From Holophaga sp. (GTDB lineage Bacteria > Acidobacteriota > Holophagae > Holophagales > Holophagaceae): a stretch of 64,000 nt of DNA. The notes beneath the pieces were generated by a model. The model saw nothing but the letters and a program-made list of their open reading frames with translations, did not search any database and was not told the origin of the DNA. This document shows positions 41,998 through 49,242 of the stretch, one piece after another (the first letter of the stretch is position 1; every line of letters starts with the position of its first letter). The stretch is taken from NCBI GenBank assembly GCA_016715205.1, contig JADKBC010000003.1:124001-188000 (forward strand), in the 5' to 3' direction. A program made the translations under genes and the position numbers.

Positions 41998-42375
41998 TCA
42001 GGCGCTGGGTGCGAGCAGCGGCGCCACCGCATCCAATAGGCTCTGGGGGTCGAAGGGCTTGTGCAGGAAACCAAGGGTTCCCATGCGTTGCAGCCGATCC
42101 TGGATTTCCTCATCGCGATGGGCCGTGATCACCAGGATTGGCAGTTCCTTCAGATCGGGATCTTCCCGGATCACGCGCACCAGACTGGCACCAGGGCAGC
42201 CGGGCATCAGGTAATCCATGACCAGTAGGTGCACAGCGTTCTCCCGCAGCACCTTGAGCACTTCGAAAATGCTGAGGGGATCGATATCCACAACCTCGTG
42301 CCCAGCCTTACGCAGACAGGTTCCCGTGAAGGTGCGAGCAAGGCGGCTATCGTCCACAACAGCAATCAAGGCCAT
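41998..42375 (-). CDS. Single-domain response regulator receiver
   Basis: A 125-residue CheY-like protein: acidic pair VVDDSR (residues about 7-9), phospho-Asp in LLVMDYLMPG (about 52-56), Thr/Ser in LVITAHRDE and the conserved Lys in LHKPFDP. There is no output domain. It could be a phosphorelay intermediate for one of the three hybrid kinases in the window, though none is adjacent. The start is ATG 42375 with AGGGG 7 nt upstream. The gene sits between PBP4 and the EamA transporter on the same strand. Confidence 0.87.
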   Translation of the reverse strand: MALIAVVDDSRLARTFTGTCLRKAGHEVVDIDPLSIFEVLKVLRENAVHLLVMDYLMPGCPGASLVRVIREDPDLKELPILVITAHRDEEIQDRLQRMGTLGFLHKPFDPQSLLDAVAPLLAPSA

Positions 42376-42413
42376 GTCAAACCCCTGGAGCATCATCCCT
42401 GTTGAAGTATGGA

Positions 42414-43565
42414 CTAGTTCGCCCAGCGGCTGACCATTTCCCAGAGATCATCAGCCTTGGTTTCACCATTAAGGAGGATCACGAACACCCGCAGCTTCCC
42501 ATCAGGGGCCTGGAGATAACCGCACACGGAACTTACCCCAGTCAGGTGTCCGGTCTTGCAACGCACGCGGCGGGAAAGGTTCGGATCGCGCACGCTGAGC
42601 TTCCAGGGTTCGCCCCCGATGATTTTCAAGCTGTCCACGAATTCGGGGCCCACTTCGAAATCATTCCAGGCGGCGCGCAGGATGATGGCCAGGGTGCGGG
42701 CGGAAAGGCGATTGTCCTTGCTGAGCCCCGAGCCATCCGTGATGGTAATTTCCTCGGGCCCCAGTTCCAGTACCGAGGTGTAGAACCCCTGGATTCGCTG
42801 GATGCCCTTGGCCCAGGAGCCTTCTCCGTAGCGTTTCACCAACATCTCCACCATGAAATTGTTGGAGAACTTGTTGATGTCTTGCACCAGTTGACGCAGG
42901 GGCGGGGAGGTCAGCGCTGCGATCTTGGTGGCAGGCCCCGCCGTGTCCGGACCGCCATCCACGGCGATGCCGCATTCCTTCAACATCCGGGTTAAAAACT
43001 CTACGGCATAACGCTCCGGACTGCGCAAAATGCGACCGTTGTCATCCCGGTTGAAGTTCACTGACAAGGGCAGAATGGGCGGCGTGGTGTCGGAACTGGT
43101 GTTCTCCCAGCCGTTCCCAAGCAACTGGCCATCAAAAGCGCTTTGATCCAGGCGCACCCGGCCCGCCACCCGCTGAAGGCCTCGCACCTTCAACTCCTGC
43201 ATCAAGAGCCAGATGCGTTCCTTGGTAAAAAAGGGATCCCCGCCGCCCTTGAACACCAAGTCTCCGCGCACGGTGCCGTTCTGGAGATCGCCCCACACCT
43301 CGGTTTCCAGTTCAAAGCTGGGTTTCCAGGTCTTCAGTAGCGCGTAGGTGGAAACAACCTTGGTGGTGGAGGCAGGCACCAGGGCCAAGGCGGTCTGATG
43401 GCCCTCCAGCAGTCTCCCGCTGGGCAGATCCCATAGCCCCGCCGACACGCGCACGCCCTTGGTTTCCAGATGGGCCACCCAAGCCTTGAAGCTGGATGCG
43501 GGTGCCACGGCGCCCAGGGTGGTAACGGCCAACAGGGCAACGCCGGACAACCATCGCGGCATCAT
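42414..43565 (-). CDS. dacB: D-alanyl-D-alanine carboxypeptidase/endopeptidase, PBP4 family (S13)
   Basis: A 383-residue periplasmic penicillin-binding protein with a signal peptide (residues 1-24). The SxxK motif is PASTTK (Ser about 66, Lys about 69), the second motif is KFSNNFMVEML, and the third is CKTGHLTG with GVSSVCGYL after it. It hydrolyses D-Ala-D-Ala ends and cross-links in peptidoglycan. It is somewhat shorter than E. coli PBP4 (477), because the domain inserted between the first two motifs is reduced. The ATG at 43565 overlaps the stop codon of the pseudopilin-like gene (ATGA), so the genes are co-translated. Confidence 0.88.
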   Translation of the reverse strand: MMPRWLSGVALLAVTTLGAVAPASSFKAWVAHLETKGVRVSAGLWDLPSGRLLEGHQTALALVPASTTKVVSTYALLKTWKPSFELETEVWGDLQNGTVRGDLVFKGGGDPFFTKERIWLLMQELKVRGLQRVAGRVRLDQSAFDGQLLGNGWENTSSDTTPPILPLSVNFNRDDNGRILRSPERYAVEFLTRMLKECGIAVDGGPDTAGPATKIAALTSPPLRQLVQDINKFSNNFMVEMLVKRYGEGSWAKGIQRIQGFYTSVLELGPEEITITDGSGLSKDNRLSARTLAIILRAAWNDFEVGPEFVDSLKIIGGEPWKLSVRDPNLSRRVRCKTGHLTGVSSVCGYLQAPDGKLRVFVILLNGETKADDLWEMVSRWAN

Positions 43566-44134
43566 TCGCCTTCTCGCGGCTTGTTGGCATCCGGTGCGGA
43601 ATTACCGCCGGGCTTGGTGACATTGCTGGTGCCGCTTTGCAACACCCCCGAAGCGGATGGCTGGCCCACGCCCGGAATGCCCAGGATGTCTTCCGCGGCC
43701 GAAAATACCCAATCACTGTAAAGGGATTTGCCTTTGTAGAGCTTGATGCTGTCGCGTTGGCTACGGCTGCGTACACCCACGATGGGCAACCCGGTCTTAT
43801 CACCCGAAGCCCCGGCCTGCACCGCCGTCACCAGATCCCAATCCCCTCCCTGGGTCATGGGATCTTTGTAGAGGTTGCGCAGCACGGGGGGCCTCACCTT
43901 CATGAGTTCTTCGAGCTTCAGGGGGTAGCCGCCGTTGCGCTGATGGTAGAGCTTTATGCCCCGGGCAATGGCTTCGCCCCGAAAGATCAGTTCTTCCTCG
44001 GCGCCCCGCTGCACTTCGACCACCACGGAAGGCACCGCCTTCATCAAGAAGATGCCCATGACGGTCACCATGCCCAAGAGCAGGGCAAGAATGAAACCCC
44101 GCTGGCGGGTGTCACGAAAGGGGAGGTTCCTCAT
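43562..44134 (-). CDS. Type II secretion pseudopilin-like protein
   Basis: A 190-residue protein with a prepilin-like N-terminus. A short basic leader ending RQRG (residues about 10-13) is followed by a 20-residue hydrophobic helix (FILALLLGMVTVMGIFLM) and then a helical region, LYHQRNGGYPLKLEEL, typical of GspG-like pseudopilins. The conserved Glu5 of the mature helix is missing (Leu here). The C-terminal 60 residues are low-complexity Gly/Ser/Pro. Leader cleavage by PilD would be expected. No secretion-system genes are in the window. It lies between HD-GYP and PBP4 genes and overlaps PBP4 by 4 nt. Confidence 0.65.
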   Translation of the reverse strand: MRNLPFRDTRQRGFILALLLGMVTVMGIFLMKAVPSVVVEVQRGAEEELIFRGEAIARGIKLYHQRNGGYPLKLEELMKVRPPVLRNLYKDPMTQGGDWDLVTAVQAGASGDKTGLPIVGVRSRSQRDSIKLYKGKSLYSDWVFSAAEDILGIPGVGQPSASGVLQSGTSNVTKPGGNSAPDANKPREGE

Positions 44135-44146
44135 TCGTCCAGAATA

Positions 44147-45871
44147 TCAGCGGATGCCGCGGGTCTGGAGGAACTCCAGGAATTCAGCCACCAGGGTGGG
44201 ATCGAATTGCCCACCGGCGCCGCGGCGAAGCTCTTCCAGGATTTCGCGCTGGGGGCGGGCCGGATTGAACACACTGCCCTTGCTCATGACCTCGAAGGCC
44301 TCCACGAGATTAATGATGCGGCTGCCCAGGGGAATGGATTCACCCCTCAGGCCATCCGGGTAGCCCTTGCCATCCCATCGCTCGTGGTGGTGGCGGATGA
44401 TCCCAGGCACATCGAAGGGGAATCGGAAGTCCTTAAGGAAGGTTGTGGCCAACACGGGGTGCGTGCGGATCCGCCCCATTTCCTCGTCGGTCAGGCCAGT
44501 CTTGGTGAGGAGCTCGGGATCCAGCAGGAACGTGCCGACATCGTGCAGGATGGACGCGATGCAAACCGCCTCCAGATCCAGCGCAGAGAGTTCCAGATGC
44601 ACGGCGAAATCTCGGGCCAACTGCGCGGTGGCCAGGCTGTGATCCTGTAGCTGGGGCGCGCCGCCCTTCACGGACCCCAGCAACTGATGGCTCACGGTCA
44701 AAAAGGCCCGGTGGTAGCGCTCGTGCAAGCGGATTTCCTGGAGGTGGAAGCCCACCATCCGCCCCACCATTTGAATGAAACTCTGCTCCCGGTCCGTGAA
44801 TGGGCGATCCTCGTAGCGGAACAACAGCATCAAATCCTGGCCCACCTCCTCGCCCATGAGCATTACCGGCAGGTAGGTTTGAAAAATTCCGGTCAGGGGC
44901 TCCTTTTCAAGGAATTCCACCTTGGTCAGGATATGCAGGTCCGGCTCACGCAGGTTCGGCACATGGTAGGTGATGTGGGCCAGGATCTGCTGCTTGAGAT
45001 CGGGCGACAGGGGCTGACGACTGTACGTCAGGATGGGCCGGACTTCCAGGGCCTCATCCATCCACAATGCCACCGCGGCCAGGGGTACCAGGTTGCAGAG
45101 CAGGCTGGCGGCTTCCCAGAAAAAAGTGCGTTGCTCTGGCATGAACATGCCCTGGCGGATGGAAGCCTGGGGCACCGCCAAGCCACTGGCCTGGGGCGTG
45201 GCAGGGGCTTTCGGAGCGGCCGGGGCAACTTCGCTGGGAATCTGGGCAAACTTCAGGGAGTAATCCGACCCCTCCTGGAACCCTTCCAACATTTCCTGGG
45301 GCGCAGGTCGAACCGTTCCATCCGTGGGGATCATGGCACCGCTGGGCGGCACGGGCACTTCCAGGGCCACGGCTGTGGTGGCGACCGGCGGCACCACCGG
45401 CACCGATCGCACCACCAAGGCTTCCCGCAGCGTTTCAACAACTTCCTGGCAGATGGCCTGGGTCAGGGTCTCGTCCCGATCCAAGTCATAGGAAACGTTG
45501 CGGGTGCGATCCTTTTGAATCAACAAGCCCACCCATTCCCCGCGATCAAAAAAGGGCGTCACCAGGTAGCGCGAACCTTCTGCTCCCGCTGAAAAACGGT
45601 TGAGTTCTTCCAGGGCCTGGGGCTGGTTCACCACAAAGCCTCGGCGTTCGCGATTGGCCCATACGATCAGGGGATCGTCCGCGGCAAGCACTTCCGGCGG
45701 CGGCGAAAGTCGGGGCCAACCGAAATGGGAAATGAGATGGAAGGCGCCCGCCTCAGGCCCTTTGAGGTAGAGGGCCGCCTTGGTGCTGCCGATCTCCTCG
45801 AAGCACCGATACAGGATTTGTGAGAAACGGTGGACGAGCGCCTCACCGAGATGTAGCGAAAGTGGAAGCAT
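44147..45871 (-). CDS. GAF-HD-GYP protein, probable c-di-GMP phosphodiesterase
   Basis: A 574-residue cytosolic protein with an N-terminal GAF-like domain (about 5-150), a Pro/Ala-rich linker (about 155-235), a second GAF-like domain (about 240-385) and a C-terminal HD-GYP domain (about 395-565). The HD motif is ASILHDVG (about 440), and HHHERWDGKGYPDGLRG holds the GYP triad. The usual Lys of HDxGK is replaced by Thr (HDVGT), so activity may be altered or lost, since this Lys interacts with the phosphate. HD-GYP enzymes degrade c-di-GMP. The start is ATG 45871. It leads the run HD-GYP, pseudopilin, PBP4, receiver, EamA. Confidence 0.83.
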   Translation of the reverse strand: MLPLSLHLGEALVHRFSQILYRCFEEIGSTKAALYLKGPEAGAFHLISHFGWPRLSPPPEVLAADDPLIVWANRERRGFVVNQPQALEELNRFSAGAEGSRYLVTPFFDRGEWVGLLIQKDRTRNVSYDLDRDETLTQAICQEVVETLREALVVRSVPVVPPVATTAVALEVPVPPSGAMIPTDGTVRPAPQEMLEGFQEGSDYSLKFAQIPSEVAPAAPKAPATPQASGLAVPQASIRQGMFMPEQRTFFWEAASLLCNLVPLAAVALWMDEALEVRPILTYSRQPLSPDLKQQILAHITYHVPNLREPDLHILTKVEFLEKEPLTGIFQTYLPVMLMGEEVGQDLMLLFRYEDRPFTDREQSFIQMVGRMVGFHLQEIRLHERYHRAFLTVSHQLLGSVKGGAPQLQDHSLATAQLARDFAVHLELSALDLEAVCIASILHDVGTFLLDPELLTKTGLTDEEMGRIRTHPVLATTFLKDFRFPFDVPGIIRHHHERWDGKGYPDGLRGESIPLGSRIINLVEAFEVMSKGSVFNPARPQREILEELRRGAGGQFDPTLVAEFLEFLQTRGIR

Positions 45872-45942
45872 GGGGGATGTGCCTGGAAACCTCTGGCAAT
45901 GCTATGCGATTCCATCGTCCCGAACCAGTGACTACCGCCACG

Positions 45943-45969
45943 AAAAAGGCCCCGCACCAGGGCGGGGCC
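45943..45969 (-). terminator. Rho-independent terminator of the first cold-shock gene
   Basis: The stem GGCCCCGC (45948-45955) with GCGGGGCC (45962-45969), a 6-nt loop, and five T on the minus strand, 20 nt after the stop codon. Confidence 0.9.
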
Positions 45970-45988
45970 AACTTCGCGCAACCCTTGC

Positions 45989-46192
45989 CTAGTGTTTTTG
46001 GACGTTGGCGGCCTGGGGGCCCTTGGGACCCTGCACGATCTCGAAGGTCACTCGAGCCTTTTCGTCCAGGCTGCGGAAGCCCTTGCCCTGGATGGCGGTG
46101 TGATGGACGAAGATATCGGGGCCACCCTCATCCGGGGTGATGAAACCGAATCCTTTTTCGGCGTTGAACCACTTCACGATGCCTTCAGACAT
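45989..46192 (-). CDS. Cold-shock domain protein
   Basis: A 67-residue single-domain OB-fold RNA chaperone. RNP1 is KGFGFITP and RNP2 is DIFVHHTAI, with the starting GIVKWFNAEKG. It binds single-stranded nucleic acid and melts secondary structure. The start is ATG 46192, after GAGGAAG at about 10 nt; an upstream ATG would add basic residues not typical of the family. The space of about 190 nt to the next terminator upstream probably holds its promoter and a long leader, which is often a site of temperature control in such genes. A second cold-shock gene lies just upstream, with its own terminator. Confidence 0.95.
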   Translation of the reverse strand: MSEGIVKWFNAEKGFGFITPDEGGPDIFVHHTAIQGKGFRSLDEKARVTFEIVQGPKGPQAANVQKH

Positions 46193-46384
46193 GACGTTTT
46201 TCTTCCTCGGGGACAAGCCCCATGCCTGGGATGGATCAACCGCGAACCCATCCAGGCGAGGGCTCTCGGGGAGTTGAACTCCGTTCCAAACGGGCGAACC
46301 AGCCGCCTGTCCTTCGTGTGCTGAATGACAAAAAACTGGATCGATGCGTCAGCCTAGCGAAGGCTGCGGCTGCGATCAAGGGCC

Positions 46385-46409
46385 AAAAAAAACGGCCCCG
46401 AAGGGCCGT
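46385..46409 (-). terminator. Rho-independent terminator of the second cold-shock gene
   Basis: The stem ACGGCCC with GGGCCGT around a TTCG tetraloop on the minus strand, then eight T. It begins 20 nt past the stop codon at 46430. Confidence 0.93.
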
Positions 46410-46429
46410 CTCTGGATCCGAAACGATAG

Positions 46430-46633
46430 TTAGATCTTGGTGACGTTCACAGCCTGAGGGCCTTTCTGGCCCTGGGTGACTTCGAAGTTGACCCGCTGAT
46501 TTTCGTCCAGAGTACGGAAACCCTGGGTCTGGATCGCGGAGTGGTGAACAAAGAGGTCCGCGCCACCCCCATCGGGGGTGATGAAGCCGAAACCCTTTTC
46601 GGCGTTGAACCACTTGACGGTGCCTTGTGCCAT
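46430..46633 (-). CDS. Cold-shock domain protein, paralogue
   Basis: A 67-residue cold-shock protein with TVKWFNAEKGFGFITP and DLFVHHSAI, about 70% identical to the neighbouring copy. It starts at ATG 46633 with an AGGTAA-type Shine-Dalgarno. The two genes are in tandem but have separate terminators, so they are transcribed as separate units and may respond to different conditions. Promoter elements were not clearly found in the 156 nt upstream. Confidence 0.95.
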   Translation of the reverse strand: MAQGTVKWFNAEKGFGFITPDGGGADLFVHHSAIQTQGFRTLDENQRVNFEVTQGQKGPQAVNVTKI

Positions 46634-46789
46634 GACTGTTACCTATTACCTTTTCGCCTGGGGTCTGGGTTGCATTGGTTCTTCCAGGCAAAGCACCAAG
46701 GCATGCATGGGTTCACATCCATCGTGAGCCCGATTCAAGCTTGAATGGATGCGAGTTCTAAATCCAGAAGAATTCCCTGAAAAAACCCA

Positions 46790-47668
46790 TCAACGGCCGT
46801 GCCCGCCCTGCTCCCAACCCGCCGCATAGGTGAGGTTCAGCAGCGCCATGGCCCGGGTCACCTTGCCCACACTGTTGCGGGAGGTATTCGTATGGGCGAT
46901 TCCCCGTGCGTGAAGCGCTTCGAAGTCGAAATTCCCCTCATGGCTCAGGTCAATGCACAGGGCACTGGACTGGATCCAGTCCGTGGGAATGCGGTAGCCA
47001 GTCACGGGCACGGCGCTGACGATGATATCGGCTAGTTTCACAAAGGCTTCCAGGTGCTCCTTCCGGGTGTGCTGATGGCAGAGGATCGGCGTGGCCTTGA
47101 GGTTGGCCACCATGGCCGAAAGCGGCCTGCCGATGCGCAAGCTGTCGTTGATGATGAGCACGGTCTTGCCCGCCAGATATTCCTCGCCAAACCCGCGCTT
47201 GATGACCTTGAGCAGCGCCCGGCCCGTGCAGGGAATCATGGCCCGCCGATCGGTGCCCATGTCCACCCGCTTCCGGAACTTGGTGAGGTAGCCGATGTTG
47301 ATGGAGTGCAAGCCTTCGATGTCCTTGCCGGGATCCACCAGATCCATGATTTCGTCGTCCTTCAACTCCGCGTAGCCCAGGGGGTAGAAGATGAAGATAC
47401 CGTGGGTCTTGGCGTCCTGGTTGAAGCGGGCGATGGTCTTCACCATTTGCATGCCATTGCTCACCACGTGATGGTGAGCCTGGATGCCCAGATCCTCGCA
47501 ATCCCTTACCAGTAGGTTGCGGTAGAGCACACTGCCTGGATCTTCGCTGCCCAGCAGAATCGCCAAACCCGGCGCCTCGGCCAGATCGCGTACGTTGCGG
47601 CGCACCAGTTCCCGGTAATGGGCCGCCGTTTCCGCACAATCCAGCTTCCCGGTGCATACATTCGTCAT
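46790..47668 (-). CDS. FolD-family methylene-THF dehydrogenase, MTD1-like and lacking the cyclohydrolase lysine
   Basis: A 292-residue FolD-fold protein: SVLYRNLLVRDCEDLGI (about residues 47-63), IFIFYPLGYAELKDDEIMD, KDIEGLHSINIG, IPCTGRALLKVIKRG and a Rossmann segment VLIINDSLRIGRPLSAMVANL. In bifunctional FolD the Tyr is followed four residues later by a catalytic Lys (YxxxK); here that position is Leu. The yeast monofunctional NAD-dependent enzyme MTD1 also lacks this Lys and shares the FP/YP and GKVT ending blocks (SVGKVTRAMALLNL here). I infer a dehydrogenase without cyclohydrolase activity. The start is ATG 47668 with GGTGGAG. The gene is divergent from the endonuclease III fusion. Confidence 0.78.
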   Translation of the reverse strand: MTNVCTGKLDCAETAAHYRELVRRNVRDLAEAPGLAILLGSEDPGSVLYRNLLVRDCEDLGIQAHHHVVSNGMQMVKTIARFNQDAKTHGIFIFYPLGYAELKDDEIMDLVDPGKDIEGLHSINIGYLTKFRKRVDMGTDRRAMIPCTGRALLKVIKRGFGEEYLAGKTVLIINDSLRIGRPLSAMVANLKATPILCHQHTRKEHLEAFVKLADIIVSAVPVTGYRIPTDWIQSSALCIDLSHEGNFDFEALHARGIAHTNTSRNSVGKVTRAMALLNLTYAAGWEQGGHGR

Positions 47669-47752
47669 GCGGCTCCACCTCGCTTCCATTCTAGTGTGAT
47701 GCCTGGAAAAGCGCCGAATCCCTCTCGCGGTCCCCTGCCGGTAAGCTGGAGC

Positions 47753-49195
47753 ATGCGCTGGACGAAACCCCGCCTCACCCTGCTGCAAGAAAGGCTTGCT
47801 GCCGCCTATCCCGAGGCGCGCTGCGCCCTGGATCATGGGGACCCCTTCCAACTGGTGGTGGCCACCATCCTCAGCGCCCAGTGTACGGATGCCCGGGTGA
47901 ACCTCACCACCCCGGCCCTATTTGCCCGCTATCCCAATGCCGCTGCCCTGGCCTCAGCTGAGCCTGCAGAATTGGAAACCCTCATCCATGCCACGGGCTT
48001 TTTCCGCAACAAGGCCCGCAACCTGATCGGCCTGGGGCAAGCCCTGATCGCCCGGCACGGCGGCCAAGTGCCGTCCGATCCCCAGGCGCTGGGCGCCCTG
48101 CCCGGCGTGGGGCAGAAGACCGCCAATGTGGTGCTGGCCAATGCCTTCGGGGTGCCTGCCTTGGCGGTGGACACGCATATTTTTAGGGTCGCGCGGCGCC
48201 TGGGCCTATCGGAAGCCACCACCCCCGAAAAGGTGGAAGCAGATCTCTGTCGCTTGTTTCCACGCGACACCTGGATCGAGCTGCACCACCAACTCATCTG
48301 GCATGGCCGCCGCACCTGTGATGCCCGCAAACCCGCCTGCGCCAATTGTTCAGTGGCCGAACTCTGCCCCACCGGGAAGGGCACGATCGCCGATCCCCAC
48401 ACAGGCCTTCCGGTGCTTGCCGCTGCCCCTGGCAAACAGGGCCCACCCGCCCTGCCTGCCCACTCCGGCGGCCCGCAACGCATCATTTCACTGGTTCCCA
48501 GCGTCACGGAGCTCTTAGCACAGTGGGGGTTGGTGCGACGCATGGCGGGGCGCACCCGGTACTGCGTGGAACCCACGTGGATCCGCAATGCCGTGCCCGC
48601 CCTGGGTGGCACCAAGGATCCCGATATCTCCGGCATCCTGGCCCAGCGTCCGGATCTGGTGCTTCCGGAAAAGGATGAAAACACCCGCGACGCAGCCGAG
48701 GCCTTACAGGCTGCAGGCATTCCCATTCATGTCCTGAATATCCGAAGTGCCGCGGATGCCCGACGTGCCCTGTTGGAACTGGGTGACCTGATCGGCGTCC
48801 CTGACCAGGCCAAGGCTGCAGCGGCCGCCCTGGATCTGAAACCCCGTCGGGGCAAGGCACGCCGCACCCTCATCCTCGTGTGGCGAGAACCCTGGATCGC
48901 CGCAGGCCCGGATACCTATGTGGCGGATCTGGCCCGGATCGCAGGCTTCGAACCCTTGGGCCCGAACGGGTATCCGCGCCTGTCCGACGCCGACCTGACC
49001 GCCCTCCAACCCGACGTCATCCTGCTGCCCACGGATCCCTTCCGCTTCACCGCCAAGCACCGCAAGGAACTGGAACATTACTTTCCCCAAGCCACCGTAA
49101 GCATCGTGGAAGGCAAGGCCCTCACGTGGATGCTGAGCCGCACCGGGGAAGGGTTGGCCCTCTTGAGGGAGCTGCGGAAAGACCTCGCAGTATGA
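47753..49195 (+). CDS. nth: Endonuclease III fused to a BtuF-like (helical-backbone metal receptor) domain
   Basis: A 480-residue fusion. Residues 1-210 are a complete Nth DNA glycosylase: ATILSAQCTD, the helix-hairpin-helix LPGVGQKTANVV (about 116-127) with catalytic Lys, the Asp in AVDTHIFRVARRLG, and the cluster ligands in CDARKPACANCSVAELC (about 188-204). It removes oxidised pyrimidines. Residues about 240-480 form a periplasmic-binding-type domain (RIISLVPSVTELLAQWGL, CVEP, GTKDPDISGILAQRPDLVL, WMLSRTGEGL) like BtuF or other cobalamin/iron-binding proteins, here with no signal peptide. The reading frame is continuous with no stop between the halves. ATG 47699 is an alternative start. 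Confidence 0.85.
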   Translation: MRWTKPRLTLLQERLAAAYPEARCALDHGDPFQLVVATILSAQCTDARVNLTTPALFARYPNAAALASAEPAELETLIHATGFFRNKARNLIGLGQALIARHGGQVPSDPQALGALPGVGQKTANVVLANAFGVPALAVDTHIFRVARRLGLSEATTPEKVEADLCRLFPRDTWIELHHQLIWHGRRTCDARKPACANCSVAELCPTGKGTIADPHTGLPVLAAAPGKQGPPALPAHSGGPQRIISLVPSVTELLAQWGLVRRMAGRTRYCVEPTWIRNAVPALGGTKDPDISGILAQRPDLVLPEKDENTRDAAEALQAAGIPIHVLNIRSAADARRALLELGDLIGVPDQAKAAAAALDLKPRRGKARRTLILVWREPWIAAGPDTYVADLARIAGFEPLGPNGYPRLSDADLTALQPDVILLPTDPFRFTAKHRKELEHYFPQATVSIVEGKALTWMLSRTGEGLALLRELRKDLAV

Positions 49196-49242
49196 GGTAA
49201 TCTAGGGACCTTGGCCCGCATGCCCGGCCGGCAGGAGAAACC

